Source: Treponema sp. (lineage in GTDB: Bacteria; Spirochaetota; Spirochaetia; Treponematales; Treponemataceae). From it: DNA of 28,317 bases. The position numbers were made by a program, and so were the translations under genes. The notes below the pieces were generated by a model that was not told the DNA's origin, made no database searches, and saw only the letters and a list, made by a program, of their open reading frames with translations. Positions 5,932 to 14,342 of the stretch are shown here, piece by piece. The stretch is taken from NCBI GenBank assembly GCA_016293495.1, contig JAEDED010000027.1:1-28317 (forward strand), written 5' to 3'. Position 1 is the stretch's first letter. Each line of letters begins with the position of its first letter.

Positions 5932-7404
5932 TTACTGAATGTTTAAAGCGCGTTTTTCTTCTTCAGAAGCAGTAGGCTTAAAATATTCGTTGTAAATATC
6001 TACAGTTTCTTTCTTTGCATTTTCAAATGAATTAAAGCGATCTTTCTGTTTTTCTTTTGAAAAATCTGTTTCATCTGAATTTAAAAGTCGGACCGAATAT
6101 GCATCGCAAGCTTTGTCATATTCAAGTTTTAATATATTGTGACGGATTTTAAATTCCAGAATTTTTACTACGCTTTCTTCAATCTTTGAAAGAAATTCCG
6201 GCTCTTCATTACATATAGAAATCAGAAGTTCCATCCAGCGTCCGAATTTTTTTTCAGAAATCATGATGCAATTAATGCCAGCGTCAATTGCCATCTTACT
6301 TGCCTTTGCAGGTGAATAACCGTTATCAATGAGCGCTCCCATAAAAATGTCATCAGAAAAAATAATTCCTTCAAATCCAAGTTCATCACGCATCACGTCT
6401 TTTATCCAGAATTTTGAAAGGCACGCAGGATCTTTGTCAAATGCCGGAACAATTGCATGGCTCATCAGAACACCATCAGGGTTGTTCTTTATGGCTTCAG
6501 AAAATATTTTTTTTATCTGATTAAATTCCTGTTCAGTCATATCAATCTTTGGTAAACCGATGTGTGGATCAATATTAGTATTTCCGGGAAAATGTTTTAA
6601 TACAGTTCCGACATTCTTATTCTGATATGCATTAACCGCTTTTGAACAGTATTCGACAACCTGTTTTTCATCGCCATAACTGCGGCCTGAAAGGAATTCC
6701 TTGTTGTTTTCTGAATTGATTTCTGCAACCGGAGCAAGGTTTAAATTAAATCCAAGGCTTTGAAGCTGAGTTCCGTACAGGGAATAAAGTTTGTAAGCCT
6801 GTGTAGGCGTAAGACACGAAGCAACTCTTTCGTTTTCTGCAAGTGGACCTGCAACTCCACGAAGTCTGTTTACAAAACCGCCTTCGACATCAATTGATAA
6901 AAATGCAGGAATTGAATTTTCCTTTAATGCATACTCTGTAATTGAATCAGTGAACGAAATAATTGTTTCAGGATTTTTTGAAACATTATAGCCGAAGAAA
7001 ATGTAGCCGGCTGGAATCAGTGTAGTCTTGATTTTTTTTACAGTTCCATCAGAGCTATTAACAGTTCCATCAGAGCTATTAACAGTTCCATCAGAACTCT
7101 TAAAATTTTCATCAGAAGTCTTTACAGTCCTGTCATACCATTCTACAGGAAAAAACCTGTCGTCTTTTTCAAGATTAATCATAAAGACCTGAGAAAGTTT
7201 TTCTTCAAGTGAGAGCTCAGAAACATATTTTCTTACAGCTGCATTTTTCTTAGCCTTATCTTCTTTAAGAAGCTGATACATTTCAAAGGAATTTTTGCGA
7301 GCCCTTAGCTCCTTTTCTTCTGCGGCTTTATTTTTTGAGGAACATGATAATAAAGAAAAAGCGGTTACGGCTAAAGCCGTAACCTTAATAAAATTAATTT
7401 TCAA
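5932..7404 (-). CDS. nagZ: GH3 beta-N-acetylhexosaminidase (NagZ-like) lipoprotein
   Basis: A 490-residue glycoside hydrolase family 3 enzyme carried on a lipoprotein signal (lipobox LLSC, Cys21). NagZ hallmarks are present: IDVEGGFVNRL, KHFPG (270-274), the catalytic His in NIDPH (281), and FSDDIFMGAL with the predicted nucleophile Asp351. NagZ removes N-acetylglucosamine from cell-wall fragments. A lipoprotein anchor would place this one outside the cytoplasm, unlike E. coli NagZ. Residues about 96-123 are a low-complexity insert of four 7-residue units (SSDGTVN type). The start is TTG, directly before the signal peptide: an in-frame TGA lies upstream, no ATG precedes the lipobox, and no clear ribosome site is visible. 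The gene follows tatQM by 31 nt. Confidence 0.88.
   Translation of the reverse strand: MKINFIKVTALAVTAFSLLSCSSKNKAAEEKELRARKNSFEMYQLLKEDKAKKNAAVRKYVSELSLEEKLSQVFMINLEKDDRFFPVEWYDRTVKTSDENFKSSDGTVNSSDGTVNSSDGTVKKIKTTLIPAGYIFFGYNVSKNPETIISFTDSITEYALKENSIPAFLSIDVEGGFVNRLRGVAGPLAENERVASCLTPTQAYKLYSLYGTQLQSLGFNLNLAPVAEINSENNKEFLSGRSYGDEKQVVEYCSKAVNAYQNKNVGTVLKHFPGNTNIDPHIGLPKIDMTEQEFNQIKKIFSEAIKNNPDGVLMSHAIVPAFDKDPACLSKFWIKDVMRDELGFEGIIFSDDIFMGALIDNGYSPAKASKMAIDAGINCIMISEKKFGRWMELLISICNEEPEFLSKIEESVVKILEFKIRHNILKLEYDKACDAYSVRLLNSDETDFSKEKQKDRFNSFENAKKETVDIYNEYFKPTASEEEKRALNIQ
7040..7123 (-). repeat. 21-bp in-frame tandem repeat inside the nagZ-like gene
   Basis: Units at 7040-7060 and 7061-7081 are identical, 7082-7102 differs at two bases, and 7103-7123 is more diverged. 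Each encodes a 7-residue SSDGTVN-type unit in a loop before the LIPAGYIFF strand. Copy number could vary by slippage without breaking the frame. Confidence 0.9.
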
Positions 7405-7435
7405 GATATAATTATGTTCTATGAGTCATTATAAT

Positions 7436-9553
7436 TTAGAGCTGGTATTCAACTCCATCGATAATTACTGTTTCACCGGTTGAACCAGAGTTATCATCGA
7501 AATCAGGGATTCCGTCGTCTAATTCAAGTTCAACAGTATTACCAAGCTTCTTCTGCATTCGATATTCCTTGAGCATATCTTTCTGTTCCTGAGCCCATTC
7601 TGTTTTTTCAAAATGATCTGCAGGAATTAAACAAGTTGTCAAAGAAGGTATATAAGTAACAAGCATCAATACAACAAGCTGAACTCCAAGGAATGGAAGA
7701 ACGCCTTTTATTACCTTTGATACAGGCTTATTGAATGCATAAGATGAAATGAACAAGTCCATTCCTACAGGTGGTGTCAAGAATCCGATTGAAAGGTTCA
7801 TAAGGAAGATGACACTTGTCTGTACAACAGGAATATCGAACTGCATTTCTGCTGCATAAATCAAAATTGGTGCAATAAGAATTGTTGCAGAGTAAATATC
7901 AAGAAGACAACCCGTAATAAGTAAAACAATATTCATCAAAAGAAGGAATACATACTTATTAGGAACATACTGAGTAATAAATTCTGTAACATTTTCAGGG
8001 ATTCCTGACAATGCCATATATACTGACAAACATGATGCAGCAGCAATAATAAAGAGAACTCCACCAGAAACAGGAACTGAATCTGCAATTTCTCTTGCTA
8101 CTCCACGCAATGAAAAATCTTTTCTGATTACTGTTGTCAAAAGGATTGTATACAATACAGCAATAGATGCAACTTCAAAGATATCAAAACCTGAGAACAA
8201 TGTAACACAGATAATTACTGGCAAGAGCAATTCAAAAATACTGCCCTTCAAAGATACAGCAATTGCTTTACCAGAAAGTTTTGGTCTGTTTTTATTTTTA
8301 TCAAAAATGATACCAAGAACAATCATTGCAAGTGTCATAATAACACCAGGAATAAGAGCTCCAACGAATGGATCAGTAATATCAAATTTACTGAATCCTA
8401 ATTCTGTTGTAATCATCTGATAGTTAATTGAAATGAACATGATGATTGCAATACTTGGTGGGAACAATAAACCAAGTGCACCGCTTGAAGTAATCAAACC
8501 TTCAGCTTTGTCTTTATCATATCCTGTTCCAACAAGAATAATTGAAAGAAGGCTTCCTAATGCCAGGATTGTAACTCCACTTACACCAGTAAAGGTAGTA
8601 AAGAATGTAATTACAAGTACAGAAGCGATTACAGCTCCTCCTCTGAACCAACCGAAAAGTGCATTAAAAAGATTTACAAATCTCTTACTTGCACTTCCTC
8701 TGGAAAGAAGATATCCGGCAATTGTAAACAATGGAATCGCAAGAACATCAGTTTTTGTAAATTTCAAATAAAGATCTGAAACAACTCCCGAAACGATACC
8801 GCCAGGAGCTGCAGAATAAAGTACATAAAGAATTCCTGTAATAACAAGGAAAAGTGGTACACCCATAAATGCCATTAAAAGCATCAATACGATGATAATC
8901 CACGTGGCATTGGCACAGATTGAAGGCCAGATACCTTCAAGAGTTTTATACAATGCAGAACCATCAGGAGAAATCTTAAATGCAAAAGACAATAAATCTC
9001 CGATAGAAATTACAGATGTTAAAAATCCAAGACAAACGCCAATAATTGCAAGAACACGATTTTCTTTATTGCTAACAACCATAATTACCATTGCAAGGTA
9101 ACAGATAGGAAGAAAAACAAAGAAAATATTATAAGGAATAACACCAATTGATTTTGTAAACCAATCCTGAGTACTGTTAAACATCTGGCTGAAAGTTGTA
9201 AAAAAGAACTGAACCAGAATCATTGGTACAACCAATGACGAAATAGCATTAAATACCTTTTTAACAGACTGTGGAATTTTTTCAACAATAGAGCCAAGAC
9301 TAAGATGCTTGTTTTCTCTCCATGTAATTACACCAGCAACACAAGCAAAAACAAGACCAATCTGTTCAAGGAGGGCTTTCTGCACGTCAGTGCTGATTGC
9401 CCCATTGAAGTATTTGTCCATTATTCTGAAAAAAATTGCCAGGAAAGTAAGAGCAAGTACAAGAACAAATGCAAGACAGTCTTCTACAAATGAAAGCCCG
9501 TTCTTTCCATCCGGAATTAATTTACCTTTAGCGTTTGTAAATGGATTTTTCAA
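7436..9553 (-). CDS. tatQM: TRAP transporter fused small and large membrane subunits (TatQ-M, DctQM)
   Basis: A 705-residue integral membrane protein. About the first 230 residues carry the DctQ-type small subunit (FVEDCLAFVLVLALTFLAI and following helices). About 230-660 is the DctM-type large subunit with many transmembrane helices and typical stretches such as FTGVSGVTILALGSLL, SSGALGLLFPPSIAIIMF and LLTPPVGMDLF-like sequence. The soluble C-terminal tail of about 60 residues is acidic. The Q-M fusion matches T. pallidum TP0958. It is the translocation unit of a sodium- or proton-driven transporter. The start is TTG: it follows the tatP stop with no gap (TAATTG), GAGGTG lies upstream, and the next ATG would remove the first helix. 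Confidence 0.93.
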   Translation of the reverse strand: MKNPFTNAKGKLIPDGKNGLSFVEDCLAFVLVLALTFLAIFFRIMDKYFNGAISTDVQKALLEQIGLVFACVAGVITWRENKHLSLGSIVEKIPQSVKKVFNAISSLVVPMILVQFFFTTFSQMFNSTQDWFTKSIGVIPYNIFFVFLPICYLAMVIMVVSNKENRVLAIIGVCLGFLTSVISIGDLLSFAFKISPDGSALYKTLEGIWPSICANATWIIIVLMLLMAFMGVPLFLVITGILYVLYSAAPGGIVSGVVSDLYLKFTKTDVLAIPLFTIAGYLLSRGSASKRFVNLFNALFGWFRGGAVIASVLVITFFTTFTGVSGVTILALGSLLSIILVGTGYDKDKAEGLITSSGALGLLFPPSIAIIMFISINYQMITTELGFSKFDITDPFVGALIPGVIMTLAMIVLGIIFDKNKNRPKLSGKAIAVSLKGSIFELLLPVIICVTLFSGFDIFEVASIAVLYTILLTTVIRKDFSLRGVAREIADSVPVSGGVLFIIAAASCLSVYMALSGIPENVTEFITQYVPNKYVFLLLMNIVLLITGCLLDIYSATILIAPILIYAAEMQFDIPVVQTSVIFLMNLSIGFLTPPVGMDLFISSYAFNKPVSKVIKGVLPFLGVQLVVLMLVTYIPSLTTCLIPADHFEKTEWAQEQKDMLKEYRMQKKLGNTVELELDDGIPDFDDNSGSTGETVIIDGVEYQL

Positions 9554-10579
9554 TTATTCACCTCTAAAGTTTTTCAAGAAAGCAGCAATTTTATCATAAA
9601 ATGCTTTGTCTACAACTGGATTTGGTCCACTGTACATATTAGGAAGATCTGCCATGAATGCTTTTTCCCATACTTTCTGATCAGGATTAATTACATTACA
9701 TCCACCTGCAGAACATTTTTTGATATATTCAGCATCCATTCTTTTCTGGTCTGCAACAAATTTTGCTTCAGCCTTTTTGATACTCTTTACGAGTTCTGGT
9801 TTGTATTTTGAAGGAATAGCGTTCCAGTCTTCTTTATTCATGATAAAGCCAACCATTACTGGAGCTAAAGGAACGTTACTGAGGTTATCAAGGTGTTTGT
9901 AATACTGAGCTGCATAAGCATACATAGGAATTGTGAACATTCCCTGAATTGTACCGTCAGCAATTGAAGCACTGAATTTTTCAGATGAAACATCTACAGT
10001 TTTATAACCTGATGCCTGGAAAGCATTTTTCAAACCAGGAGCTGTAAGTCCGCCTACTGCAAGACGAAGTTTTTTCAAATCATTTGGAGTTGCTGCAGGT
10101 TCACTTGTAAAGAAGTAAGCCCAGCCGATGTTAAACCATCCAAGTACTACATAGCCTTTGTCATCAAGAGCTTTCTGCATTGTTGGAGTAAATTCCTTCA
10201 ATACAGCATTTACTTCTTCCTGATTACGGAACATAAATGGAGCACAAAGTGTCATTACGTTACAATCTGGAGCAAAGTCTGCAAGTCCCATTGATGTAAA
10301 GATTGCACCACCTATAGGAGCTTTCTGTCCTGGACGAACTGACTGAAGTTTTGAAACAACTCCACTTTCACCACCAATAGCATCTGCAGTTACAAACTGA
10401 AGGATAACTTCACCATCTGTAATCTGTGCCCATTCTTTAGCAATCTGACGTTGCTGAACATCCCAAGATGAACGAGCTGGTGCTACAGATGCAACTTTAA
10501 TTGTAATAGGAGCTGCGAATGCACTTGAAGCAACAGCAAGACCTGCAACCATTCCGATAAGTTTCTTTGTCATTTTCAT
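9554..10579 (-). CDS. tatP: TRAP transporter periplasmic solute-binding protein (TatP, DctP family)
   Basis: A 341-residue periplasmic binding protein. A signal peptide (KLIGMVAGLAVASSAFA, cleavage before APITIKVAS) precedes a DctP fold with KLRLAVGG, GTIQGMFTIPMYAYAAQYYKH and VGFIMNKEDW. In this family the arginine in the RLAVGG position usually contacts a carboxylate, but the treponemal TP0957 homologue has been discussed as binding hydrophobic ligands, so the substrate is open. I chose the ATG at 10579 because AGGGG lies about 8 nt upstream and the signal peptide starts there. A start at 10609 would overlap tatT and add a non-signal segment. It lies between tatT and tatQM. Confidence 0.93.
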   Translation of the reverse strand: MKMTKKLIGMVAGLAVASSAFAAPITIKVASVAPARSSWDVQQRQIAKEWAQITDGEVILQFVTADAIGGESGVVSKLQSVRPGQKAPIGGAIFTSMGLADFAPDCNVMTLCAPFMFRNQEEVNAVLKEFTPTMQKALDDKGYVVLGWFNIGWAYFFTSEPAATPNDLKKLRLAVGGLTAPGLKNAFQASGYKTVDVSSEKFSASIADGTIQGMFTIPMYAYAAQYYKHLDNLSNVPLAPVMVGFIMNKEDWNAIPSKYKPELVKSIKKAEAKFVADQKRMDAEYIKKCSAGGCNVINPDQKVWEKAFMADLPNMYSGPNPVVDKAFYDKIAAFLKNFRGE

Positions 10580-10602
10580 AAAATTTCCCCTATAAAAATT
10601 GT

Positions 10603-11580
10603 TTACCATTCAATAAAGTAGTCGTCAATGTGATCGAGCATTCTCTGAGCTTTCTGCTGAGCAATTGTTGTCATCAATGCATTTGTTGGATCATCATCTG
10701 TATCCATGGCAAGAATTGTTTCCATGCACTCAATGAATCCTTCTTTATCTCCATTATCTATGCAGAAGGAAGCCTTTGTCATATAAGCGCCTGCAGTTTT
10801 TCCGCCGCTGCATCTCATATATTCTTCATAGCATTCCATTCCTCTTGCGTAATTTCCACCAAAATCAGATGGAGCTGCAGTATAAATCTGCATCAATACG
10901 TCCCAGATTGCTCCGCCTGAATAATCAGGGTTCAACTTGGCACATCTTTCAAGAACATGAATGTGTCCTTTAATTGATCCGATAACTTCTGAATCGAGCG
11001 GATCGAGTGAGAATGAAGCAAAGAAGCCTGCACAAGCCCAGTATGCTGCGTTTACATCATCTTTAGTGAGTTTTGCTGCATACTCTGCATATTCTTCTTC
11101 TTCAGTTCCCATAATTGCTTTTGTAAAGCCAGGCCATCTTGTTTCAAATACACCGAAAATCAAGTCATGACCTCTCATATAATGAAGCTTTGCTCTATTA
11201 TATTCTGCAACCTGTTCGTCCAAAAGTCTTGGATCTGTCATAAGTTCAGCTTTACTTTCTACGCAAAGATTTGCATACATTACGTTCAAAGAACCAAGCA
11301 TGATTGTATTACCCTGATGTTCAGGATTTTCAATATGCATAATTTCGTAGATTTTAAGAACAGTTGGAAGTACTTCTCTTACAATTACAGGATCTTTTTC
11401 TCCCATAAATGCCATCATTGGATCTGGAGAACCTGGTTTTGATTCAGAAGGAACTCCTTTCTTGTCAGCTCCGCTGATTCCGCTTGAAGCTGCATTCAAA
11501 ATCATTGACTTACAAGAAGTAAAGCTTACAACTAATGCTAAACTTACAAGTAAAACAAACAGTTTTGTATAAAGTTTCAT
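10603..11580 (-). CDS. tatT: TPR-type lipoprotein of a TRAP transporter (TatT, TP0956-like)
   Basis: A 325-residue lipoprotein with a relaxed spirochaetal lipobox (SFTSC) after a hydrophobic signal. The mature part is helical with TPR-like repeats (RAKLHYMRGHDLIFGVF, VNAAYWACAGFFASFSLDP, YARGMECYEEYMRCSGGKT). It corresponds to T. pallidum TP0956, which forms a trimer and binds its DctP-type partner TP0957. It is the first gene of the tat transcript, 23 nt before tatP. No Shine-Dalgarno sequence precedes its ATG, and a promoter places +1 at or beside the start codon. Confidence 0.9.
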   Translation of the reverse strand: MKLYTKLFVLLVSLALVVSFTSCKSMILNAASSGISGADKKGVPSESKPGSPDPMMAFMGEKDPVIVREVLPTVLKIYEIMHIENPEHQGNTIMLGSLNVMYANLCVESKAELMTDPRLLDEQVAEYNRAKLHYMRGHDLIFGVFETRWPGFTKAIMGTEEEEYAEYAAKLTKDDVNAAYWACAGFFASFSLDPLDSEVIGSIKGHIHVLERCAKLNPDYSGGAIWDVLMQIYTAAPSDFGGNYARGMECYEEYMRCSGGKTAGAYMTKASFCIDNGDKEGFIECMETILAMDTDDDPTNALMTTIAQQKAQRMLDHIDDYFIEW

Positions 11581-11586
11581 ATTATA

Positions 11587-11615
11587 AATATATTAGATAT
11601 TATATTTTAGGTCAA
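11587..11615 (-). promoter_or_regulatory. tatT operon promoter, probably leaderless
   Basis: On the minus strand TTGACC (11615-11610), a 17-bp spacer and TATATT (11592-11587) lie so that a +1 seven bases downstream is the A of the tatT ATG (11580). No ribosome site occurs in the interval. An upstream TATAAT without a good -35 is an alternative that would give a normal leader. Confidence 0.55.
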
Positions 11616-11655
11616 ACATATATTATAGAAATATTTGTATAATTGTAGAATTTGC

Positions 11656-11691
11656 TTGATTTTATGAGGAATTTCCATATATATATAAATT
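11656..11691 (+). promoter_or_regulatory. SDR gene promoter, probably leaderless
   Basis: TTGATT (11656-11661) with an 18-bp spacer and TATATA (11680-11685) predict +1 at or next to the ATG at 11692. The only purine-rich run, GAGGA (11666-11670), is about 21 bases from the ATG, too far to be a ribosome site. The alternating TA run makes the exact -10 uncertain. Confidence 0.5.
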
Positions 11692-12537
11692 ATGAAAAGA
11701 ATTGCAATTATTACGGGTGCCAGCTCTGGAATGGGCTCGGAATTCGCAAAAGAACTCTATTTTTATAGTAAAAAATATAATTTTGGCCGTATTGATGAAC
11801 TCTGGGTACTCGCAAGACGCGCTGACAGACTGAAAAACCTTAAATATGACCTTGAAAAAGCAACAGAAAATAGAAAAGACGAAGAATTTCCTTTAATCAA
11901 GACAATTGAAATCGACATTTCGGGCACACAGGGCGTAAGAGCCTTAAACGCACTTTTAAGAACGACCTTCAAGATTGAGCTTAAAAATGACGGCTTTGAA
12001 ATTGCCCTTCTTATCAACAATGCAGGTTTCGGCACATACGGGGAATTTTCAGAAACTCCGCTTGATAAAGAACTTGAAATGATTGATACAAACTGTACAG
12101 CGCTGACAGGTCTTTGCGGCCTGGCAATTCCTTATATGCATGAAGGTTGTACAATTCTTAACGTTGCAAGTCTTGCCGCATTCCTTCCGCTGGGAAACTT
12201 TGCAGTTTATGCGGCAACAAAAAGTTATGTACTTTCCTTCTCTGTTGCACTTGCGGCCGAGCTTAAAGACAAAGGCATTCATGTTCTTGCAATGTGTCCT
12301 GGTTCAGTTTCTACTGAATTTGCAAACGTTGCTTCAAACGGTGCCCGTAAAGAAGTTCTTCACGGTTATCCTGCAAAGGACACTGTTCTGCATGCATTAA
12401 AATGTGCGTCAAAGAAAAAATACATTGCGCTGTGGACACCAAAATGGAAAGTTACGGCTTTCTTCAGCCGCTTTATCGGCCGCTTTTTTGGAGCAAGATA
12501 CACTTTCGTTCACAACAAGCGTCCTTACCGAAAATAA
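11692..12537 (+). CDS. Short-chain dehydrogenase/reductase (SDR) family oxidoreductase
   Basis: A 281-residue classical SDR. Motifs present are the nucleotide-binding ITGASSGMGSEFA (GxxxGxG at 9-15), NNAG (109-112), and the catalytic Tyr173 and Lys177 in YAATK with Ser160 upstream. The GASSGMG motif and an arginine-rich stretch after strand 2 (LARRADRL) suggest NADP(H) preference. The basic C-terminal tail with a hydrophobic patch (KVTAFFSRFIGRFFGARY) may contact the membrane. The substrate cannot be named. It is divergent from tatT, transcribed alone and ended by a terminator. Confidence 0.9.
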   Translation: MKRIAIITGASSGMGSEFAKELYFYSKKYNFGRIDELWVLARRADRLKNLKYDLEKATENRKDEEFPLIKTIEIDISGTQGVRALNALLRTTFKIELKNDGFEIALLINNAGFGTYGEFSETPLDKELEMIDTNCTALTGLCGLAIPYMHEGCTILNVASLAAFLPLGNFAVYAATKSYVLSFSVALAAELKDKGIHVLAMCPGSVSTEFANVASNGARKEVLHGYPAKDTVLHALKCASKKKYIALWTPKWKVTAFFSRFIGRFFGARYTFVHNKRPYRK

Positions 12538-12560
12538 ACAGAATGCAAGAAACGTACGAG

Positions 12561-12589
12561 AAAGCCTGCAGTCGATGCAGGCTTTTTTA
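12561..12589 (+). terminator. Intrinsic terminator of the SDR gene, overlapping the ttcA stop
   Basis: AAGCCTGCA (12562-12570), loop GTCGA, TGCAGGCTT (12576-12584), then a T-run to 12588 form a strong GC-rich 9-bp stem. Its 3' edge includes the stop codon of the convergent ttcA (12587-12589). Read on the minus strand the hairpin is followed only by TTTCTCG, so it is a weaker terminator in that direction. Confidence 0.9.
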
Positions 12590-13294
12590 TGGAAGATATG
12601 TCGGGTCGATATTTTTAAGGGAATTGAAAAGGTGCTCTTTTTTAATAGAATCTCCGGCTGTAAGTTCTTCAAGGAGTTTTCTTGTCTGTTTTCTAAAGCC
12701 GTTTTCAAAATAATCGCAGGTACACGTTTCGCTTATATAACCTGATTTTTTTGCGTGTTCAATTATTGTTGATTCCTGGACGTAGCATAAAGGTCTGATA
12801 ATTGAAACAGGATATTTTTCGTAATTTAAAAGCGGCGGCATTGTTGTAAGCTCGGCTTTTTCAAGCATGTTCATTAAGAGAGTTTCGAGGATGTCGTCCA
12901 TGTGATGACCAAGTGCAATTTTGTTAAAGCCGTGTTGAATTGCGTAGTTTAAAAGTTCTGTGCGGCGCTGAGTTGAACACCAGTAGCAGCTCATTTTGTG
13001 CCCTTCTTTTAACCTTCCAAGGACGTCGACTTTTACATTCTTTGCTTCAACATTCCACGAAGAAAAAAGAGATGCAAGTTCAGGATTAATTGGCTTTGTA
13101 ATTTCAGTTTCAATGTGAACGATTTCGATTGAAAAATTGCAGGTCGGACGGCGAAGTCGGTTTGAAAAATATTCAACCAGCACTGTTGAGTCTTTACCGC
13201 CTGAGGCTGCGATTAAAATTTTGTCGCCGTCTTTAATCAAATCATAATCAAAGATTGCCTTGTCGATTAAACTGAAAATTAATGGCTGACTCAT
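12587..13294 (-). CDS. ttcA: TtcA-like tRNA 2-thiocytidine synthetase (PP-loop)
   Basis: A 235-residue PP-loop ATPase. SGGKDS (31-36) is the ATP-pyrophosphatase motif. The family's CxxC is Cys103/Cys106 (SCYWC), with further cysteines at 191 and 193 near where TtcA has its third iron-sulfur ligand. GHHMDDILET is also typical. TtcA puts the 2-thio group on cytidine-32 of certain tRNAs using a [4Fe-4S] cluster. The protein is shorter than E. coli TtcA (about 310 residues), mainly at the ends. No ribosome site precedes the ATG; the promoter puts +1 at the start codon. It is divergent from epmA. Confidence 0.87.
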   Translation of the reverse strand: MSQPLIFSLIDKAIFDYDLIKDGDKILIAASGGKDSTVLVEYFSNRLRRPTCNFSIEIVHIETEITKPINPELASLFSSWNVEAKNVKVDVLGRLKEGHKMSCYWCSTQRRTELLNYAIQHGFNKIALGHHMDDILETLLMNMLEKAELTTMPPLLNYEKYPVSIIRPLCYVQESTIIEHAKKSGYISETCTCDYFENGFRKQTRKLLEELTAGDSIKKEHLFNSLKNIDPTYLP

Positions 13295-13301
13295 GATTTT
13301 G

Positions 13302-13342
13302 ATTTTAAAGTAAATTGACAGTTAAAACAAGATTGGTATAAT
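13302..13342. promoter_or_regulatory. Overlapping divergent promoters of ttcA and epmA
   Basis: The epmA promoter on the plus strand is TTGACA (13315-13320), a 16-bp spacer and TATAAT (13337-13342), both hexamers perfect. Position +1 falls at 13349-13350, the start of the epmA ATG. The ttcA promoter on the minus strand is TTGTTT (13330-13325), a 17-bp spacer and TAAAAT (13307-13302), with +1 near its own ATG at 13294. The two elements share 13315-13330, so polymerase should not occupy both at once. Neither gene has a visible ribosome site. Confidence 0.8.
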
Positions 13343-13349
13343 GTGAGCC

Positions 13350-14342
13350 ATGGATTTAGAGATGTTGAAATTCCGCGCAGACATCATGCAGCGGATAAGA
13401 AGCTTTTTTACAAAAAAGGGATTTCTGGAACTGGATACGCCCGCATTGAGCCGCGATCTGATTCCTGAGACTTGTCTTGAAGTATTTAAAACGGAATATA
13501 TAAAACCGTGGTCAGAAGAAAAGGTGCCGCTTTACCTTGTTCCTTCCCCGGAAATTTATATTAAAAAAATTATTTCGCAGCACAAGACAAGTGTGTTTCA
13601 GCTTTCAAAATGCTACAGAAATATTGAATCAGTTGGAAACATTCATTCGCCTGAATTTACGATGCTTGAATATTATCATATGAATGTTTCTTATATGGAA
13701 ACTGCAAATATTACAGAGGAACTTTTTAACGAACTGCTTCCTCCAAAACCAAAAACAGGTTCTGATCCTTTTGCTTTTATGAGACCTCCTTTCTGGCGGC
13801 TTACAATGGATGATGCATTTGAAAAATATGCAGGCTTTAAACTTTCCTCGTGTAACGAAGCTGCTGATCTTGCAGGACACGCAAAAGAGCTTGGGCTTGA
13901 AGAAAGTGCCGACAACCCTTTTGAAAAATGGCCATGGGATGATTTATACGAACTGATTTTAGTTTCGTGCGTAGAGCCAAACCTTCCGAAGGATGTTCCT
14001 GTAATGCTCATGGACTACCCTGCAAAAGTTCCGTGTCTTGCACAGGAGTTTTACAAAGACGGAATGTTCTGGAAAGAGCGCTGGGAACTTTACTGCAACG
14101 GCATTGAACTGTCAAACTGTTATTCAGAAGAAACTGATCCCAAAAAAATCAGGGAATACTTTGAAGCCGAAGGAAAAGCCAAAACCGAAAGCGCAAAAAT
14201 TCCTCATGCAATTGACGAAAATTACTGGAAAAACTTTGAAGGATTTCCGAAGTGTTCAGGTAACGCAATGGGCGTTGACCGTCTGATTGCCCTTTTGAGC
14301 GGTCACAAAACAATTGAGAGTGTCTTGCCATTTTTAATATAA
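13350..14342 (+). CDS. epmA: EF-P lysine ligase EpmA (PoxA/GenX, LysRS paralogue)
   Basis: A 330-residue class II lysyl-tRNA synthetase paralogue lacking the anticodon-binding domain, the usual EpmA length. Motif 2 is FQLSKCYRNIESVGNIHSPE, followed by FTMLEYY. Motif 3 appears as GNAMGVDRLIALLSG near the C-terminus, and the substrate-binding NGIELSNCYSE is present. EpmA attaches (R)-beta-lysine to a conserved lysine of EF-P. Its substrate gene efp follows 65 bp downstream, which supports the call. The beta-lysine-making mutase EpmB is not in this window. The start chosen is the first ATG; an ATG at codon 5 is an alternative. The mRNA is predicted leaderless. Confidence 0.95.
   Translation: MDLEMLKFRADIMQRIRSFFTKKGFLELDTPALSRDLIPETCLEVFKTEYIKPWSEEKVPLYLVPSPEIYIKKIISQHKTSVFQLSKCYRNIESVGNIHSPEFTMLEYYHMNVSYMETANITEELFNELLPPKPKTGSDPFAFMRPPFWRLTMDDAFEKYAGFKLSSCNEAADLAGHAKELGLEESADNPFEKWPWDDLYELILVSCVEPNLPKDVPVMLMDYPAKVPCLAQEFYKDGMFWKERWELYCNGIELSNCYSEETDPKKIREYFEAEGKAKTESAKIPHAIDENYWKNFEGFPKCSGNAMGVDRLIALLSGHKTIESVLPFLI

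Noticed and set aside
10580..10609. Start of tatP at 10609
   Set aside because: It would overlap the tatT stop and add ten residues before the signal peptide. The ATG at 10579 has AGGGG at suitable distance.
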